Origin: Dyadobacter sandarakinus
GTDB lineage: Bacteria > Bacteroidota > Bacteroidia > Cytophagales > Spirosomataceae
Assembly: GCF_016894445.1 (NCBI RefSeq)
Contig: NZ_CP056775.1
Location: 744,001 to 808,000 of the forward strand
Length of the DNA: 64,000 nucleotides
Direction of reading: 5' to 3'
Every line of letters starts with the position of its first letter. Within the stretch, counting starts at the first letter, position 1. A program made the position numbers and the translations under genes. The notes beneath the pieces were generated by a model. It did no database searches. It was not told the origin of the DNA and saw only the letters and a list, made by a program, of their open reading frames with translations. Shown piece by piece: positions 44,245 to 53,118 of this stretch.

Positions 44245-46080
44245 TCAACGCTTTACATAATCACTGAAAGATGCCTGCAAATAGGCCCTGGCAAGGTCTG
44301 GCTCCTGACTTCCCAATGCGCCCTGCCGCTCCGTGATGTTGCCCCCGATGTTGTCCCTGACCAGAAAACCATCAGGCCGCATCCAGCCCAGGCCATTGTT
44401 AAACGCGAAATAGGCGAAGGGTACCTTGTTTTTGGAAAGAATATCACTGCTCCACCTGAATTCGCCGGCCGGTACATTAAACTGGGCCAAAAGCGTCGCC
44501 GCCAGGTCTGTCTGTGAGGAGAGCGTGGTAACTTGGCCCGGCGCCCTGGTGAGCGCTCCGCCCAGCCAAAGCATGGGAATGTGGAATTCCGAAGGTTTGG
44601 GCCGGTGCAGGTCGGGCAGGGGATGGCCGTGGTCTGCCAGGATCACAATGAGTGTATTATCCCACCAGGGTTTGGTTTTGGCTGTTTTTATAAAATCACC
44701 GATTGCTTCGTCGGTATAATGATGGGCGTTCAGGAATAAATGTTCCGAATCGTTACCGGGTATGGCCGTGGGTACGGGCACTTCAAAGGGCTCGTGGCTG
44801 CTGAGGGTGAAAACAGTGGTGAAAAACGGTTGTTTTTGCCTGTCCAGATCATTGATCACGCGATTGAGTACCACATGATCGTGAGCGCCCCATTTGGAGT
44901 TCATATCTTTTTCATCAAAATCATTTCTGTCGATGATCCTATCAAAATGCTGCTGCAGGAAGTAGGACTTCATATTGGCAAATTCGGTTTCGCCGCCGTA
45001 GTAAAACGAAGTATACCATCCGCGATCATGCAATGCGCCCGGCAGTGAAGGCAGCGAGCGTGTCTTTTTAGGAATTTTAATGATGGAGTGGGTCGGCTGG
45101 GCCGGGTAGCCGCTCAGGATGGATACCATGCCCTTGTCGCTGCGGTTCCCGCTCGCATATATTTGGGTAAAGAGCAGTCCCTCCGACGAGAGCCTGTTGA
45201 ACTGAGGCGTCACTTCCGGGAGGCCGCCAAGGCTGCCTGCTACTTTGGCTGTAAAGCTTTCCCATATAATAATGATCAGGTTCACCGGCTTTTCCCTGCT
45301 GATCACCTGCTCATGCTGCTCCGGAGCCGGGTAGAGCGATCCTACCATATCAGCATCTTTTTGTCCTTCGAAATAGATAAAAGGGTTTTTTTGGGAGTAG
45401 GTATTGTTAAAGACCGACGCCATGAAGTTCCAGGCTACATTCACCGCCGCATAGTTTGCGAAGCTCTTGTCACTGAAATACACCGCACTTTCATTCATCG
45501 GGGCCAGCTGCAAACCGCCCCGTATGGGGATGATCAGCATTGCTGCCAGTGCCGGGAAAACAGGAATGCTCAGGTATAAAGGAATGCGCGTAAAGCGGGA
45601 AGTGCACCTGCGAACAATGATCTGCAGTAGCCGGGCTGACAGCGCCCAGAGCACCGCCACCAGGAGCAGCAGGGGAACGACCGGCGCAGCGCCCATGGAT
45701 GCAAATGCTTCGCGCGGCGTTTCCAGATAGTGCAGGGAGGTTCCGTCAATGCGAAAGCCCCAGGCCCGGAACAATTCCAGGTCTGTTACAACCAGGAGTA
45801 CAATGACAAAAGCCATGATGCCGCTGTATATCAGCATAAAGCGCTGGTACCAGCTTGTGCTCCGGGTGGTAAACAGCATGGCCAGCGTGGGTATCAGCAG
45901 CAGGTAGGATGCAAATGAAATATCCATCCGCAAGCCGTGAAATGCACTGCTTGCCCAAAGCGATGGTGCGATCTCCAGTGCTTTCTGATAATGGTACAGG
46001 AAAAATACGATCCTGAAAAATTGAAATAATAATGTCCAGCACAGCCCGTACAGGGCAAGAAAGGCAATTCTGTTACGCAT
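44245..46080 (-). CDS. LTA-synthase-like phosphoglycerol transferase (sulfatase fold)
   Basis: A 611-residue membrane enzyme with about five N-terminal TM helices (to about residue 200) and an extracytoplasmic alkaline-phosphatase/sulfatase domain. Its nucleophile is Thr277 in IIIWESFTAKVAGSLGG; metal-binding residues include GWYTSFYYGGETEF and LADHGHP. Related enzymes transfer phosphoglycerol or phosphoethanolamine to glycolipids or periplasmic glucans. Bacteroidota lack lipoteichoic acid, so the acceptor here is unknown. It lies 36 bases upstream of mtaB. Confidence 0.9.
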   Translation of the reverse strand: MRNRIAFLALYGLCWTLLFQFFRIVFFLYHYQKALEIAPSLWASSAFHGLRMDISFASYLLLIPTLAMLFTTRSTSWYQRFMLIYSGIMAFVIVLLVVTDLELFRAWGFRIDGTSLHYLETPREAFASMGAAPVVPLLLLVAVLWALSARLLQIIVRRCTSRFTRIPLYLSIPVFPALAAMLIIPIRGGLQLAPMNESAVYFSDKSFANYAAVNVAWNFMASVFNNTYSQKNPFIYFEGQKDADMVGSLYPAPEQHEQVISREKPVNLIIIIWESFTAKVAGSLGGLPEVTPQFNRLSSEGLLFTQIYASGNRSDKGMVSILSGYPAQPTHSIIKIPKKTRSLPSLPGALHDRGWYTSFYYGGETEFANMKSYFLQQHFDRIIDRNDFDEKDMNSKWGAHDHVVLNRVINDLDRQKQPFFTTVFTLSSHEPFEVPVPTAIPGNDSEHLFLNAHHYTDEAIGDFIKTAKTKPWWDNTLIVILADHGHPLPDLHRPKPSEFHIPMLWLGGALTRAPGQVTTLSSQTDLAATLLAQFNVPAGEFRWSSDILSKNKVPFAYFAFNNGLGWMRPDGFLVRDNIGGNITERQGALGSQEPDLARAYLQASFSDYVKR

Positions 46081-46166
46081 TGGTGTCTTGTTGTAAGCGT
46101 AAAGTTCTTAAAATTGGTACATCAGGTAACGCACTCCATATATTCTAAGGAAATTGTAACCCGTAG

Positions 46167-46199
46167 TTTGCGATTCAAAAACCCAAATACATAATTTTG
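46167..46199 (+). promoter_or_regulatory. Promoter of the type III glutamine synthetase
   Basis: TTTG at 46167-46170 and TAATTTTG at 46192-46199, 21 bases apart, fit the Bacteroidota promoter form well. The start point would fall near 46206, after an in-frame TTG at 46197 and before the ATG at 46227, so the ATG is the start. Confidence 0.7.
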
Positions 46200-46226
46200 G
46201 GAAGAATTAATATAAATCAGTACGAA

Positions 46227-48413
46227 ATGACATTTCGCTCCAAGGCATTTGAAATTGCCCAGGGCCGGGTCTCACCGGTTCTGTCCCCTCCATCAGAGAA
46301 AGTAGCCGACCTTTACGGCAGCAATACATTCAGTGACCAGGTCATGAAAACCCTGCTTTCGGCAGAGGCTTATACCCGGATCTCCAATGCAATCCGCTCG
46401 GGCTCGATCATTGACCGGGATGTGGCCGAAGAAGTAGCTGCGGCCATGAAGTCGTGGGCGATTTCCAAAGGCGCCACGCACTACACGCACTGGTTTCAGC
46501 CACTCACAGGCACTACCGCCGAAAAGCACGACTCCTTTTTTGATCTTACCCTCGACGGAAAAGCCGTGGAGAAGTTCAAGGGAAGCGCACTTGTGCAACA
46601 GGAGCCGGATGCATCTTCGTTCCCGAGCGGCGGATTGCGCGCTACCTTTGAAGCGCGTGGCTATACCGGCTGGGATCCCAGCTCGCCTGCATTCCTGATG
46701 GACAACGGGGCGGGCGGCAAAACACTCTGCATTCCTTCGGTATTTATATCCTATACAGGTGAGGCGCTGGATTACAAGGCACCTTTGCTGCGTTCGCTTG
46801 TGATGCTCGACAAGGCTGCCACTGCCGTGAGCCAGTATTTTAACCGCGACGTGGACAAGGTAACTCCGACCCTCGGCATTGAGCAGGAGTATTTTCTGGT
46901 TGATAAAGCATTGTATTACGCCCGGCCCGACCTGCTGATGACCGGGCGCACGGTATTCGGTCATAGTCCTGCACGCGGCCAGCAGCTGGACGATCACTAC
47001 TTCGGGTCCATCTCGCCCAGGGTAAATGCATTCATGGTCGATTTTGAGTTTGAAGCATTGAAACTGGGGATTCCGGTCAGGACGCGCCATAATGAGGTAG
47101 CACCCGGCCAGTACGAGTGTGCGCCCACTTTTGAAGAAGTAAACCTGGCCGTGGACCACAATGCATTGCTGATGGACCTGATGCAGAAGGTAGGCGACCG
47201 GCATAATTTCCAGGTTCTTTTTCATGAAAAACCATTTGCAGGAATCAATGGAAGCGGAAAGCATAATAACTGGTCGCTGAATACGAATACCGGAATTAAC
47301 CTCCTGCAGCCAACTTCCAAACCCAAGGAAAACCTGCGCTTCCTGACTTTCCTTATTAATGTAGTGAAAGCTGTGCACGACCATGCGGACCTGCTGCGTG
47401 CCTCAATATGCTCGGCTGGAAACGAGCACCGGCTGGGTGCGAATGAAGCGCCGCCCTCCATTATTTCTGTTTTTTTGGGGAAAGATCTCACTACGATGCT
47501 GGAAGAGCTGGTTAATAAGGGAGAGATTACCCTGGAAAAAGGGGAAAATTTTTACTATAAACTCGGCATTTCGCGCATTCCCAACCTGCAAAGGGACAAC
47601 ACCGACCGCAACCGGACTTCTCCTTTTTGTTTTACCGGAAATAAATTTGAGTACCGGGCTGTGGGCAGCTCGCAGAACAGTGCCTCGCCCATGATTATCC
47701 TGAACACGATCGTCGCAAACCAGCTGATGGAGTTCCGTCGCGATATGGAAGAGCGGCTCTCTGCCGGGGAGGAGAAAAAGGTAGCGGTTGTGGGAATTTT
47801 AAAAAGATATTTTACGGAATCAAAAGACATCCTGTTTGAAGGAAATGGTTACTCTGAGGAATGGGTGAAAATGGCAGAAAGCCGCGGACTGAGCAACATC
47901 AGTGCCACTTATGATGCATTGTATGCTTACACCAGCGACAGTACCATTCAGGTTTTTGAACGAATGGGGATACTCTCGGCCCGTGAGCTGAATGCACGGT
48001 ACGAAATTGAGCTCGAAAATTATGTTAAAAAGTTACAGATCGAATCCAGGGTAATCGGCGATCTTTCATTGAACCACATCGTGTCTACCGTGGTCAAATA
48101 CCAGTTTAAGCTGGCACAAACCGCCCGCTCACTTACTGACCTGGAAATGCTGGAAGAAGCCGCGCCGATCAGGGAAATCATCCGGGACATATCCTCGCAC
48201 GTGGTTGTGATTAAAAAACTGGTGCATGATATGACCGAAGCGCGCAAGGCTGCCAATGCTGTGGAAGACCTTTATGAAAGGGCAAAACGCTATGGTTCAG
48301 AGGTAAAAGGCTACTTTGAACAAATCCGCTACCATGTCGACAAGTTGGAGCTGCTCATTGATGATGAGGACTGGCCTTTGGCCAAATACCGCGAAATGCT
48401 ATTTTTGGAATAG
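46227..48413 (+). CDS. glnN: Glutamine synthetase type III (GlnN)
   Basis: A 728-residue GSIII, about twice as long as GSI or GSII, in the family first known from Bacteroides. The N-terminal segment EIAQGRVSP and FSDQVM are family-specific; the ammonium/ATP sites appear in THWFQPLTG, LGIEQEYFLVD, ARHNEVAPGQYECAP-like RHNEVAPGQYE and GSGKHNNWSLNTNTG. It makes glutamine from glutamate and ammonia. No adenylylation machinery is expected. The ATG at 46227 follows the promoter; the longer TTG frame overlaps it. Confidence 0.96.
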   Translation: MTFRSKAFEIAQGRVSPVLSPPSEKVADLYGSNTFSDQVMKTLLSAEAYTRISNAIRSGSIIDRDVAEEVAAAMKSWAISKGATHYTHWFQPLTGTTAEKHDSFFDLTLDGKAVEKFKGSALVQQEPDASSFPSGGLRATFEARGYTGWDPSSPAFLMDNGAGGKTLCIPSVFISYTGEALDYKAPLLRSLVMLDKAATAVSQYFNRDVDKVTPTLGIEQEYFLVDKALYYARPDLLMTGRTVFGHSPARGQQLDDHYFGSISPRVNAFMVDFEFEALKLGIPVRTRHNEVAPGQYECAPTFEEVNLAVDHNALLMDLMQKVGDRHNFQVLFHEKPFAGINGSGKHNNWSLNTNTGINLLQPTSKPKENLRFLTFLINVVKAVHDHADLLRASICSAGNEHRLGANEAPPSIISVFLGKDLTTMLEELVNKGEITLEKGENFYYKLGISRIPNLQRDNTDRNRTSPFCFTGNKFEYRAVGSSQNSASPMIILNTIVANQLMEFRRDMEERLSAGEEKKVAVVGILKRYFTESKDILFEGNGYSEEWVKMAESRGLSNISATYDALYAYTSDSTIQVFERMGILSARELNARYEIELENYVKKLQIESRVIGDLSLNHIVSTVVKYQFKLAQTARSLTDLEMLEEAAPIREIIRDISSHVVVIKKLVHDMTEARKAANAVEDLYERAKRYGSEVKGYFEQIRYHVDKLELLIDDEDWPLAKYREMLFLE

Positions 48414-48449
48414 TTTTAGTCAAAGTTTCCATTCACCAAGAGAGATACT

Positions 48450-49001
48450 ATGAACGCGGGATATGATCCAGAAGAAATTGCACAGCTCAAACAGGAGTGC
48501 AAAGCTGAGCAAGCCAACTTTGTCCGGGTTGAGGACGAATTTGAAGATGAGAATGAAAACACCGAGCATGCGCATGTGCAGTTTGTAGGAACTTACAACG
48601 GGCAGGAGGTCATCTACGACGCACTGATCTACACCTTGCGCCTGCACCACTCGACACTCGTTTACGACGAGGCGCTGGAAAGGCTTAAGAAACAGATGCC
48701 CGACTACATCTCCCCCGATGAGCGGCCGGACGATTACGTGGCAGACGAAGAAGAAGACGATGATGCCGAGTTGCTGCTGACCGAGTATATCGAGGAAATT
48801 GAGGAAAATGAAGAGATTACCGTACGCGAGCACGTGGAAGTGGATGCTACTTTCGAATACGGCGTAGGCCTGGAAGTAGGGTTGAACAAGACGGAAATTA
48901 CGGACAAAATCATCAGTGATTTCATTGATGCATACAATGCGGGCAATGTGGAGCTGGATGCGACGCTGTATTCTTTTGCCGGAAGTCAGGACGAAGAGTA
49001 A
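48450..49001 (+). CDS. Acidic hypothetical protein downstream of glnN
   Basis: A 183-residue protein, very rich in Asp and Glu, with an acidic stretch near 91-120 and no TM segment or signal peptide. It lies 36 bases after glnN on the same strand and before a strong terminator, so it is probably co-transcribed with it. I do not recognise the family. Its acidity suggests a protein-binding or solubility role, perhaps modulating glutamine synthetase, but there is no direct sign of this. Confidence 0.7.
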   Translation: MNAGYDPEEIAQLKQECKAEQANFVRVEDEFEDENENTEHAHVQFVGTYNGQEVIYDALIYTLRLHHSTLVYDEALERLKKQMPDYISPDERPDDYVADEEEDDDAELLLTEYIEEIEENEEITVREHVEVDATFEYGVGLEVGLNKTEITDKIISDFIDAYNAGNVELDATLYSFAGSQDEE

Positions 49002-49015
49002 TGCTTTTGAAATGA

Positions 49016-49069
49016 AATGCATATAAATAAAAAAACCACCGTACGGTGGTTTTTTTATTTATATGCATT
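49016..49069. terminator. 54-bp perfect palindrome, bidirectional terminator
   Basis: A perfect 27-bp-arm palindrome, centred between 49042 and 49043, whose core ACCACCGTACGGTGGT is flanked by A7/T7 and then A/T-rich arms. It forms a hairpin with a T-tract in both directions, between the convergent acidic-protein and type II glutamine synthetase genes. It extends beyond the usual terminator length by 15 or so bp on each side. Confidence 0.9.
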
Positions 49070-49076
49070 GTACTGA

Positions 49077-50087
49077 CTAAACCGCAGATTTAACGGTTTT
49101 GATAATACGTGCAGCAACTTTATAGGGATCAGCAGCCGAGTTCGGGCGACGATCTTCCAGGTATCCGCTCCATCCTTTTTGAGGAACCATGACAGGGATA
49201 CGGATAGAAGCACCACGGTCAGAAACACCGTAGCTGAAATCGTGGATAGAAGCAGTTTCGTGCTTTCCGGTCAAACGCAGGTGGTTATCAGCGCCGTAAA
49301 CATCAATGTGCTCTTTCACTACGGGACGGAATGCTTCGCAAACTTTATCGAAAGTTTCTTTGCTTCCGGCAGTTCTCAAAACACCATTTGAGAAGTTGGC
49401 GTGCATGCCTGAACCATTCCAGTCAAGGTCGCCAAGCGGCTTGCAGTGCCAGTTGATGGATACACCGTATTTTTCACCGATTCTTTCAAGCAGGTAGCGG
49501 CCCAGCCAGATCTGGTCACCAGCTTCTTTCGCGCCTTTTGCGAAGATCTGAAATTCCCACTGTCCTGCTGCCACCTCAGCATTGATACCTTCAACGTTCA
49601 GGCCGGCATCCAGACAAACGTCAAGGTGTTCCTCGATAATTTCGCGTCCGTAAGCATTTTTTGCGCCTACTGAGCAGTAGTATGGACCTTGCGGAGCCGG
49701 GTAGCCATTGGCAGGGAAGCCCAGTGGTTTGTTGGTCTCGTTGTCCCAAAGGAAATATTCTTGTTCAAATCCGAACCAGAAGTCGTTATCGTCGTCCTCG
49801 ATAGTTGCACGACCGTTTGATTCGTGAGCGGTTCCGTCAGCGTTCAATACCTCGCACATTACCAGGTAGCCATTTTTGCGCTGTGGATCAGGAATAATGT
49901 AAACAGGTTTCAGTAAACAGTCGGAAGAACCGCCGGGAGCCTGCTCGGTAGATGAGCCATCAAACGACCACATTGCGCAATCTTCCAGTTTTCCACTAAA
50001 ATCGTTTTCAATTTTGGTTTTGCTGCGTAAACTTTGGGTCGGCTTATAGCCATCCAACCAAATATATTCCAGCTTGGCTTTTGACAT
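49077..50087 (-). CDS. glnA: Glutamine synthetase type II (eukaryotic-like)
   Basis: A 336-residue GSII with WSFDGSSTEQA, GFEQEYFLWD, the ATP/glutamate site NWHCKPLGDLDWNGSGMHANFS and RRPNSAADPY. Start ATG 50087 (MSKAKLEYIWLDG); the longer frame adds 23 unrelated residues. GSII is typical of eukaryotes and also common in Bacteroidota and Actinobacteria. Its regulation may use the inverted repeat at 50138-50155. The presence of GSII beside GSIII means redundant or condition-specific ammonia assimilation. Confidence 0.95.
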   Translation of the reverse strand: MSKAKLEYIWLDGYKPTQSLRSKTKIENDFSGKLEDCAMWSFDGSSTEQAPGGSSDCLLKPVYIIPDPQRKNGYLVMCEVLNADGTAHESNGRATIEDDDNDFWFGFEQEYFLWDNETNKPLGFPANGYPAPQGPYYCSVGAKNAYGREIIEEHLDVCLDAGLNVEGINAEVAAGQWEFQIFAKGAKEAGDQIWLGRYLLERIGEKYGVSINWHCKPLGDLDWNGSGMHANFSNGVLRTAGSKETFDKVCEAFRPVVKEHIDVYGADNHLRLTGKHETASIHDFSYGVSDRGASIRIPVMVPQKGWSGYLEDRRPNSAADPYKVAARIIKTVKSAV

Positions 50088-50477
50088 AATAGTACTAGAT
50101 AAAGTGGTGACGAATATTTTAGACGGCACAATATTAATGCAAAAATGTATTTGCAAAAAATAATCTCTAAGAAAAATTCATACAAGACAGAATATTATTG
50201 CGTGTATAGCAGAATCGTCAGGAAAAGATGTATTTTTTCAATAAATCGGGCATGTTTAAATGCACCCGGCATGCATGATTATTTATAGAATATTGCATTA
50301 AAGAAGTTAAAAATTCTACTGTACAACCGATTTTAGTAGCAAAATGCCAGAAAATGCATTAATTCCTTCAATCTGTCACAAACTGGTATTTTCATCTTCA
50401 GAACCTGGTAGATAAAGGAAATTTTACCTTATTTGTAGAGGTTTCATTTCTTAGTATATTACAATATTTCGATATCA
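50088..50477. other. AT-rich divergent region between glnA and rsmE
   Basis: About 390 bases, A/T-rich, without an ORF. It must hold promoters for both genes; no clean TAnnTTTG is found. An inverted repeat lies at 50138-50155. Confidence 0.45.
50138..50155. promoter_or_regulatory. Inverted repeat upstream of glnA (candidate operator)
   Basis: TGCAAA-N6-TTTGCA is a perfect hexamer repeat, 51 bases upstream of the glnA ATG. It is placed like an operator. No regulator known to me binds it; I did not see it upstream of glnN or amt. Confidence 0.35.
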
Positions 50478-51188
50478 ATGCATTTGTTTTTTCAGCCGGA
50501 TCCCGGCACGTTTGAACTGGACGAGGAAGAAGCCCGGCACAGCACCAAAGTACTGCGCCTGACTTCGGGTGAAGTGATTTACGTAACCGACGGCAAGGGT
50601 ATGCTCGCCAGGTGTATTCTGAATGTGCAGGGGCGGCGTGTAGGTTATGAAATTGTTGAAAAGGTGGTGCAGCCCAGGAGGCCATACCGCGTGAACATGG
50701 GCATCGCACCTACGCGCAAGGCGGAGCGCAATGAATGGATGGTTGAAAAAATGACCGAAATGGGAGTGGACCGCATTGATTTCCTGATTACCGAGCATAC
50801 CCACCAGGAAACCATGAACCGCGTCGTGAACCTGACCAGGCTGACGCGCATTGCGGTAGCAGCCATGAAGCAGTCGCAACAATTTTATATGCCCGAAATT
50901 ACAGTAAATAACCAGCTGGATACGTTTATAAAGTCCAGAACCGAGGCGGTCAGACTGATTGCGTATGTTCCCGGGCATGACACGGTACCCCACGTTTTCA
51001 GCAAGGTAAAGCAGCATTCGGATACCAGCCTGCTGATCGGTCCGGAAGGGGATTTCACCCCGGAGGAAGTATCACTCGCTCTCGACCACGGTTTTGAAAC
51101 CGTATCTCTGGGACCCACAAGGTTACGGACAGAAACAGCCGCTGTCTCCGGCTGTCACGCGATCAATCTGGCGCAGTTTTTGGGGTAG
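50478..51188 (+). CDS. rsmE: 16S rRNA m3U1498 methyltransferase RsmE
   Basis: RsmE (236 aa) methylates N3 of U1498 in 16S rRNA. It has an N-terminal PUA-like domain (HLFFQPDPGTFELDEEEARH) and the C-terminal SPOUT knot, with LLIGPEGDFTPEEV and LGPTRLRTETAA forming the SAM-binding knot. Length normal. Confidence 0.96.
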   Translation: MHLFFQPDPGTFELDEEEARHSTKVLRLTSGEVIYVTDGKGMLARCILNVQGRRVGYEIVEKVVQPRRPYRVNMGIAPTRKAERNEWMVEKMTEMGVDRIDFLITEHTHQETMNRVVNLTRLTRIAVAAMKQSQQFYMPEITVNNQLDTFIKSRTEAVRLIAYVPGHDTVPHVFSKVKQHSDTSLLIGPEGDFTPEEVSLALDHGFETVSLGPTRLRTETAAVSGCHAINLAQFLG

Positions 51189-51289
51189 GAGAAAAGGAAA
51201 ACAAGAGAAAAGAACAGTAAGAATCCGGTCAGTCAGGTAGGTAGCTTATTCCCCTCATCAGTTCGTCGCTCATTCATCAAATCAACATC

Positions 51290-51949
51290 ATGTACATCCG
51301 GCACATACTCACAGCTTTCCTCCTTTGCATTACTCTTGCCACACAGGCGCAGTCTTCACTGAAAATCGCCAAGTTAAAATATGGGGGAGGGGGCGACTGG
51401 TATGCCAACAAAACCTCTTTGCCCAACCTGATCAAATTCTGCAATGCCGAGCTGAAAATGAACATCAATCCGACCGAAGATGTCGTGGAGGTGGGTAGCC
51501 AGGATATTTTTGCATACCCGTTTGTACATATGACCGGTCACGGGAATGTGGTTTTTTCGGATGCAGAGGCAGTTAATCTGCGGAATTACCTGCTTTCGGG
51601 CGGGTTCCTGCATGTGGATGATAACTATGGGCTCGACCAGTTTATCAGGCGGGAGATGAAAAAGGTTTTTCCTGAACTGAGCTTTGTCGAGTTGCCGTAT
51701 GATCATCCCATTTATCACGTCAAGTATAACTTTCCCGAAGGCCTTCCGAAAGTACATGAGCATGATGGCAAGCAGCCGCAGGGGTTCGGGCTGATCTGGC
51801 AGGGACGGCTTATTTGCTATTACAGCTATGAAACCGATCTCGGGAATGGGTGGGAAGATCAGAGCGTGTACAATGATCCCGAAGAAATGCGCCGGAAAGC
51901 ACTTCAGATGGGCGCTAACCTGCTGAGTTACGCTTTCATGATATTGTAA
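51290..51949 (+). CDS. Secreted DUF4159 family protein
   Basis: A 219-residue protein with a signal peptide (1 to about 22, ending TQAQS). Its mature part has the DUF4159 pattern: FAYPFVHMTGHGNVVFS, LLSGGFLHVDDNYG and LPYDHPIYH. The family function is unknown; it is often found beside MoxR/DUF58 clusters, which are not present here. It would be periplasmic or exported. Follows rsmE after 101 bases. Confidence 0.9.
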   Translation: MYIRHILTAFLLCITLATQAQSSLKIAKLKYGGGGDWYANKTSLPNLIKFCNAELKMNINPTEDVVEVGSQDIFAYPFVHMTGHGNVVFSDAEAVNLRNYLLSGGFLHVDDNYGLDQFIRREMKKVFPELSFVELPYDHPIYHVKYNFPEGLPKVHEHDGKQPQGFGLIWQGRLICYYSYETDLGNGWEDQSVYNDPEEMRRKALQMGANLLSYAFMIL

Positions 51950-52035
51950 ATGGCATAAGCAGGCAAGAGGCAAATGCTATATAGATATATTCCAAATAAT
52001 GTAGATGAACCTTCGGTTTTCTGATGTTTCGGTCT

Positions 52036-52043
52036 TACTTTTG
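52036..52043 (+). promoter_or_regulatory. -7 element (TACTTTTG) before the desaturase gene
   Basis: TACTTTTG matches TAnnTTTG, 33 bases before the ATG at 52077. No good -33 TTG at the expected distance; the nearest is TTCG. Confidence 0.4.
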
Positions 52044-52076
52044 TACAAACTTCATTCGTTAAAATTTCCTTAGTTC

Positions 52077-52823
52077 ATGTACGTAGTCCTTATCGTTTTT
52101 GCAGTACATTGGTACCTATCTCTATTCTGCCAGACATTTTTCCTGCACCGCTATTCTGCTCATAAAATGTTCCTCATGAGCAAACCATGGGAGCGCTTTT
52201 TTTACCTGCTTACGTACATATCCCAAGGCTCCTCATACCTTAGTCCGCGCGCATACGCCATTCTCCACCGGATGCACCATGCATTCAGCGATACCGAAAG
52301 AGATCCGCACTCACCACACCATACCAAAAATGTTTTTACGATGATGTGGGAGACAAAGCATATTTACAATGCAGTACTGCACCGCAAGCGCGCCATCGAA
52401 AACCGTTTTGAACGCAATTACCCTGAGTGGAATTTTGTGGAAAAGCTGGGCGATTCATGGGCCTCACGCATTGGCTGGGGTATCATCTACCTGTCGTTTT
52501 ACGTCCTGGCCTACAAGTATCTGGATATGCACTGGGCATTTTTCTTCCTGCTGCCTATTCACTTTCTGATGGGACCGATCCACGGTGCAATTGTCAACTG
52601 GAGCGGTCACAAATATGGCTACCAGAATTTCGACAACAGAGACGAGTCCAAAAACTCACTGATCTTCGATTTCCTTATGCTGGGTGAACTCTTCCAGAAC
52701 AACCACCACAAGCGTCCCAACTCTATCAATTTCGGATCCAGATGGTATGAAGTTGATCCAACTTACCCCGTCATCCGCCTGCTCAGCCGGCTGAAGATTA
52801 TTGAGATTAGGAAAAAGCATTAA
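52077..52823 (+). CDS. Fatty acid / acyl-CoA desaturase
   Basis: A 248-residue membrane enzyme with three His motifs of membrane desaturases: HRYSAH, HRMHHAF and NNHHK, and about four TM helices. It introduces a double bond in an acyl chain. It is shorter than plant/animal acyl-CoA desaturases but of usual size for Bacteroidota. Substrate and regiospecificity unknown. Followed by the decameric repeat array. Confidence 0.92.
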   Translation: MYVVLIVFAVHWYLSLFCQTFFLHRYSAHKMFLMSKPWERFFYLLTYISQGSSYLSPRAYAILHRMHHAFSDTERDPHSPHHTKNVFTMMWETKHIYNAVLHRKRAIENRFERNYPEWNFVEKLGDSWASRIGWGIIYLSFYVLAYKYLDMHWAFFFLLPIHFLMGPIHGAIVNWSGHKYGYQNFDNRDESKNSLIFDFLMLGELFQNNHHKRPNSINFGSRWYEVDPTYPVIRLLSRLKIIEIRKKH

Positions 52824-52833
52824 GGGGCAGGTA

Positions 52834-52950
52834 TAGTCAGGTGTGGTCAAGTATTGTCAAGTATTGTCAAGTATTGTACGCCGTTGGACCGCTTGTTACA
52901 AGACCTGACCACCCCTGACTACACCTGACTACCCCTGACTACCCCTCACC
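52834..52950. repeat. Two opposed arrays of a 10-bp repeat
   Basis: Left array (52834-52877): TAGTCAGGTG, TGGTCAAGTA, TTGTCAAGTA, TTGTCAAGTA and a partial unit. Right array (52901-52950): the reverse complement of the same unit, four to five copies with C/T variants (for example CCCTGACTAC, ACCTGACTAC). A 25-base non-repetitive spacer lies between. The two arms could form a long imperfect hairpin. Not a CRISPR: units are too short and have no spacers. Confidence 0.85.
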
Positions 52951-52967
52951 TTTCCCCAAACAAAAAA

Positions 52968-52996
52968 TTGGCAGGCGTGAAATACACACCTGCCAA
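52968..52996 (-). terminator. Terminator of the two-component operon
   Basis: Twelve-bp arms with one mismatch (TTGGCAGGCGTG, CACACCTGCCAA) and a 5-base loop, followed on the minus strand by six T, G and TTT. It ends the cinA to histidine kinase operon. Confidence 0.85.
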
Positions 52997-53118
52997 ATTT
53001 GCTTATTAACACCACAAAAAATGAAATTCCTGATAAGGTCTTCCGGCTCTTTACCGTCCGACAATACAAATTAAGAATGCAATACTTAGAATGGAGTTAA
53101 TAAAAAGTTAGAATTTAC

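Noticed and set aside
46293..47384. Long open frame (363 codons) antisense to glnN
   Set aside because: Same reason; glnN is certain and the antisense product has no recognisable family.
52834..52950. CRISPR-like array
   Set aside because: Units are 10 bp, contiguous and in two orientations, with no spacers and no cas genes.
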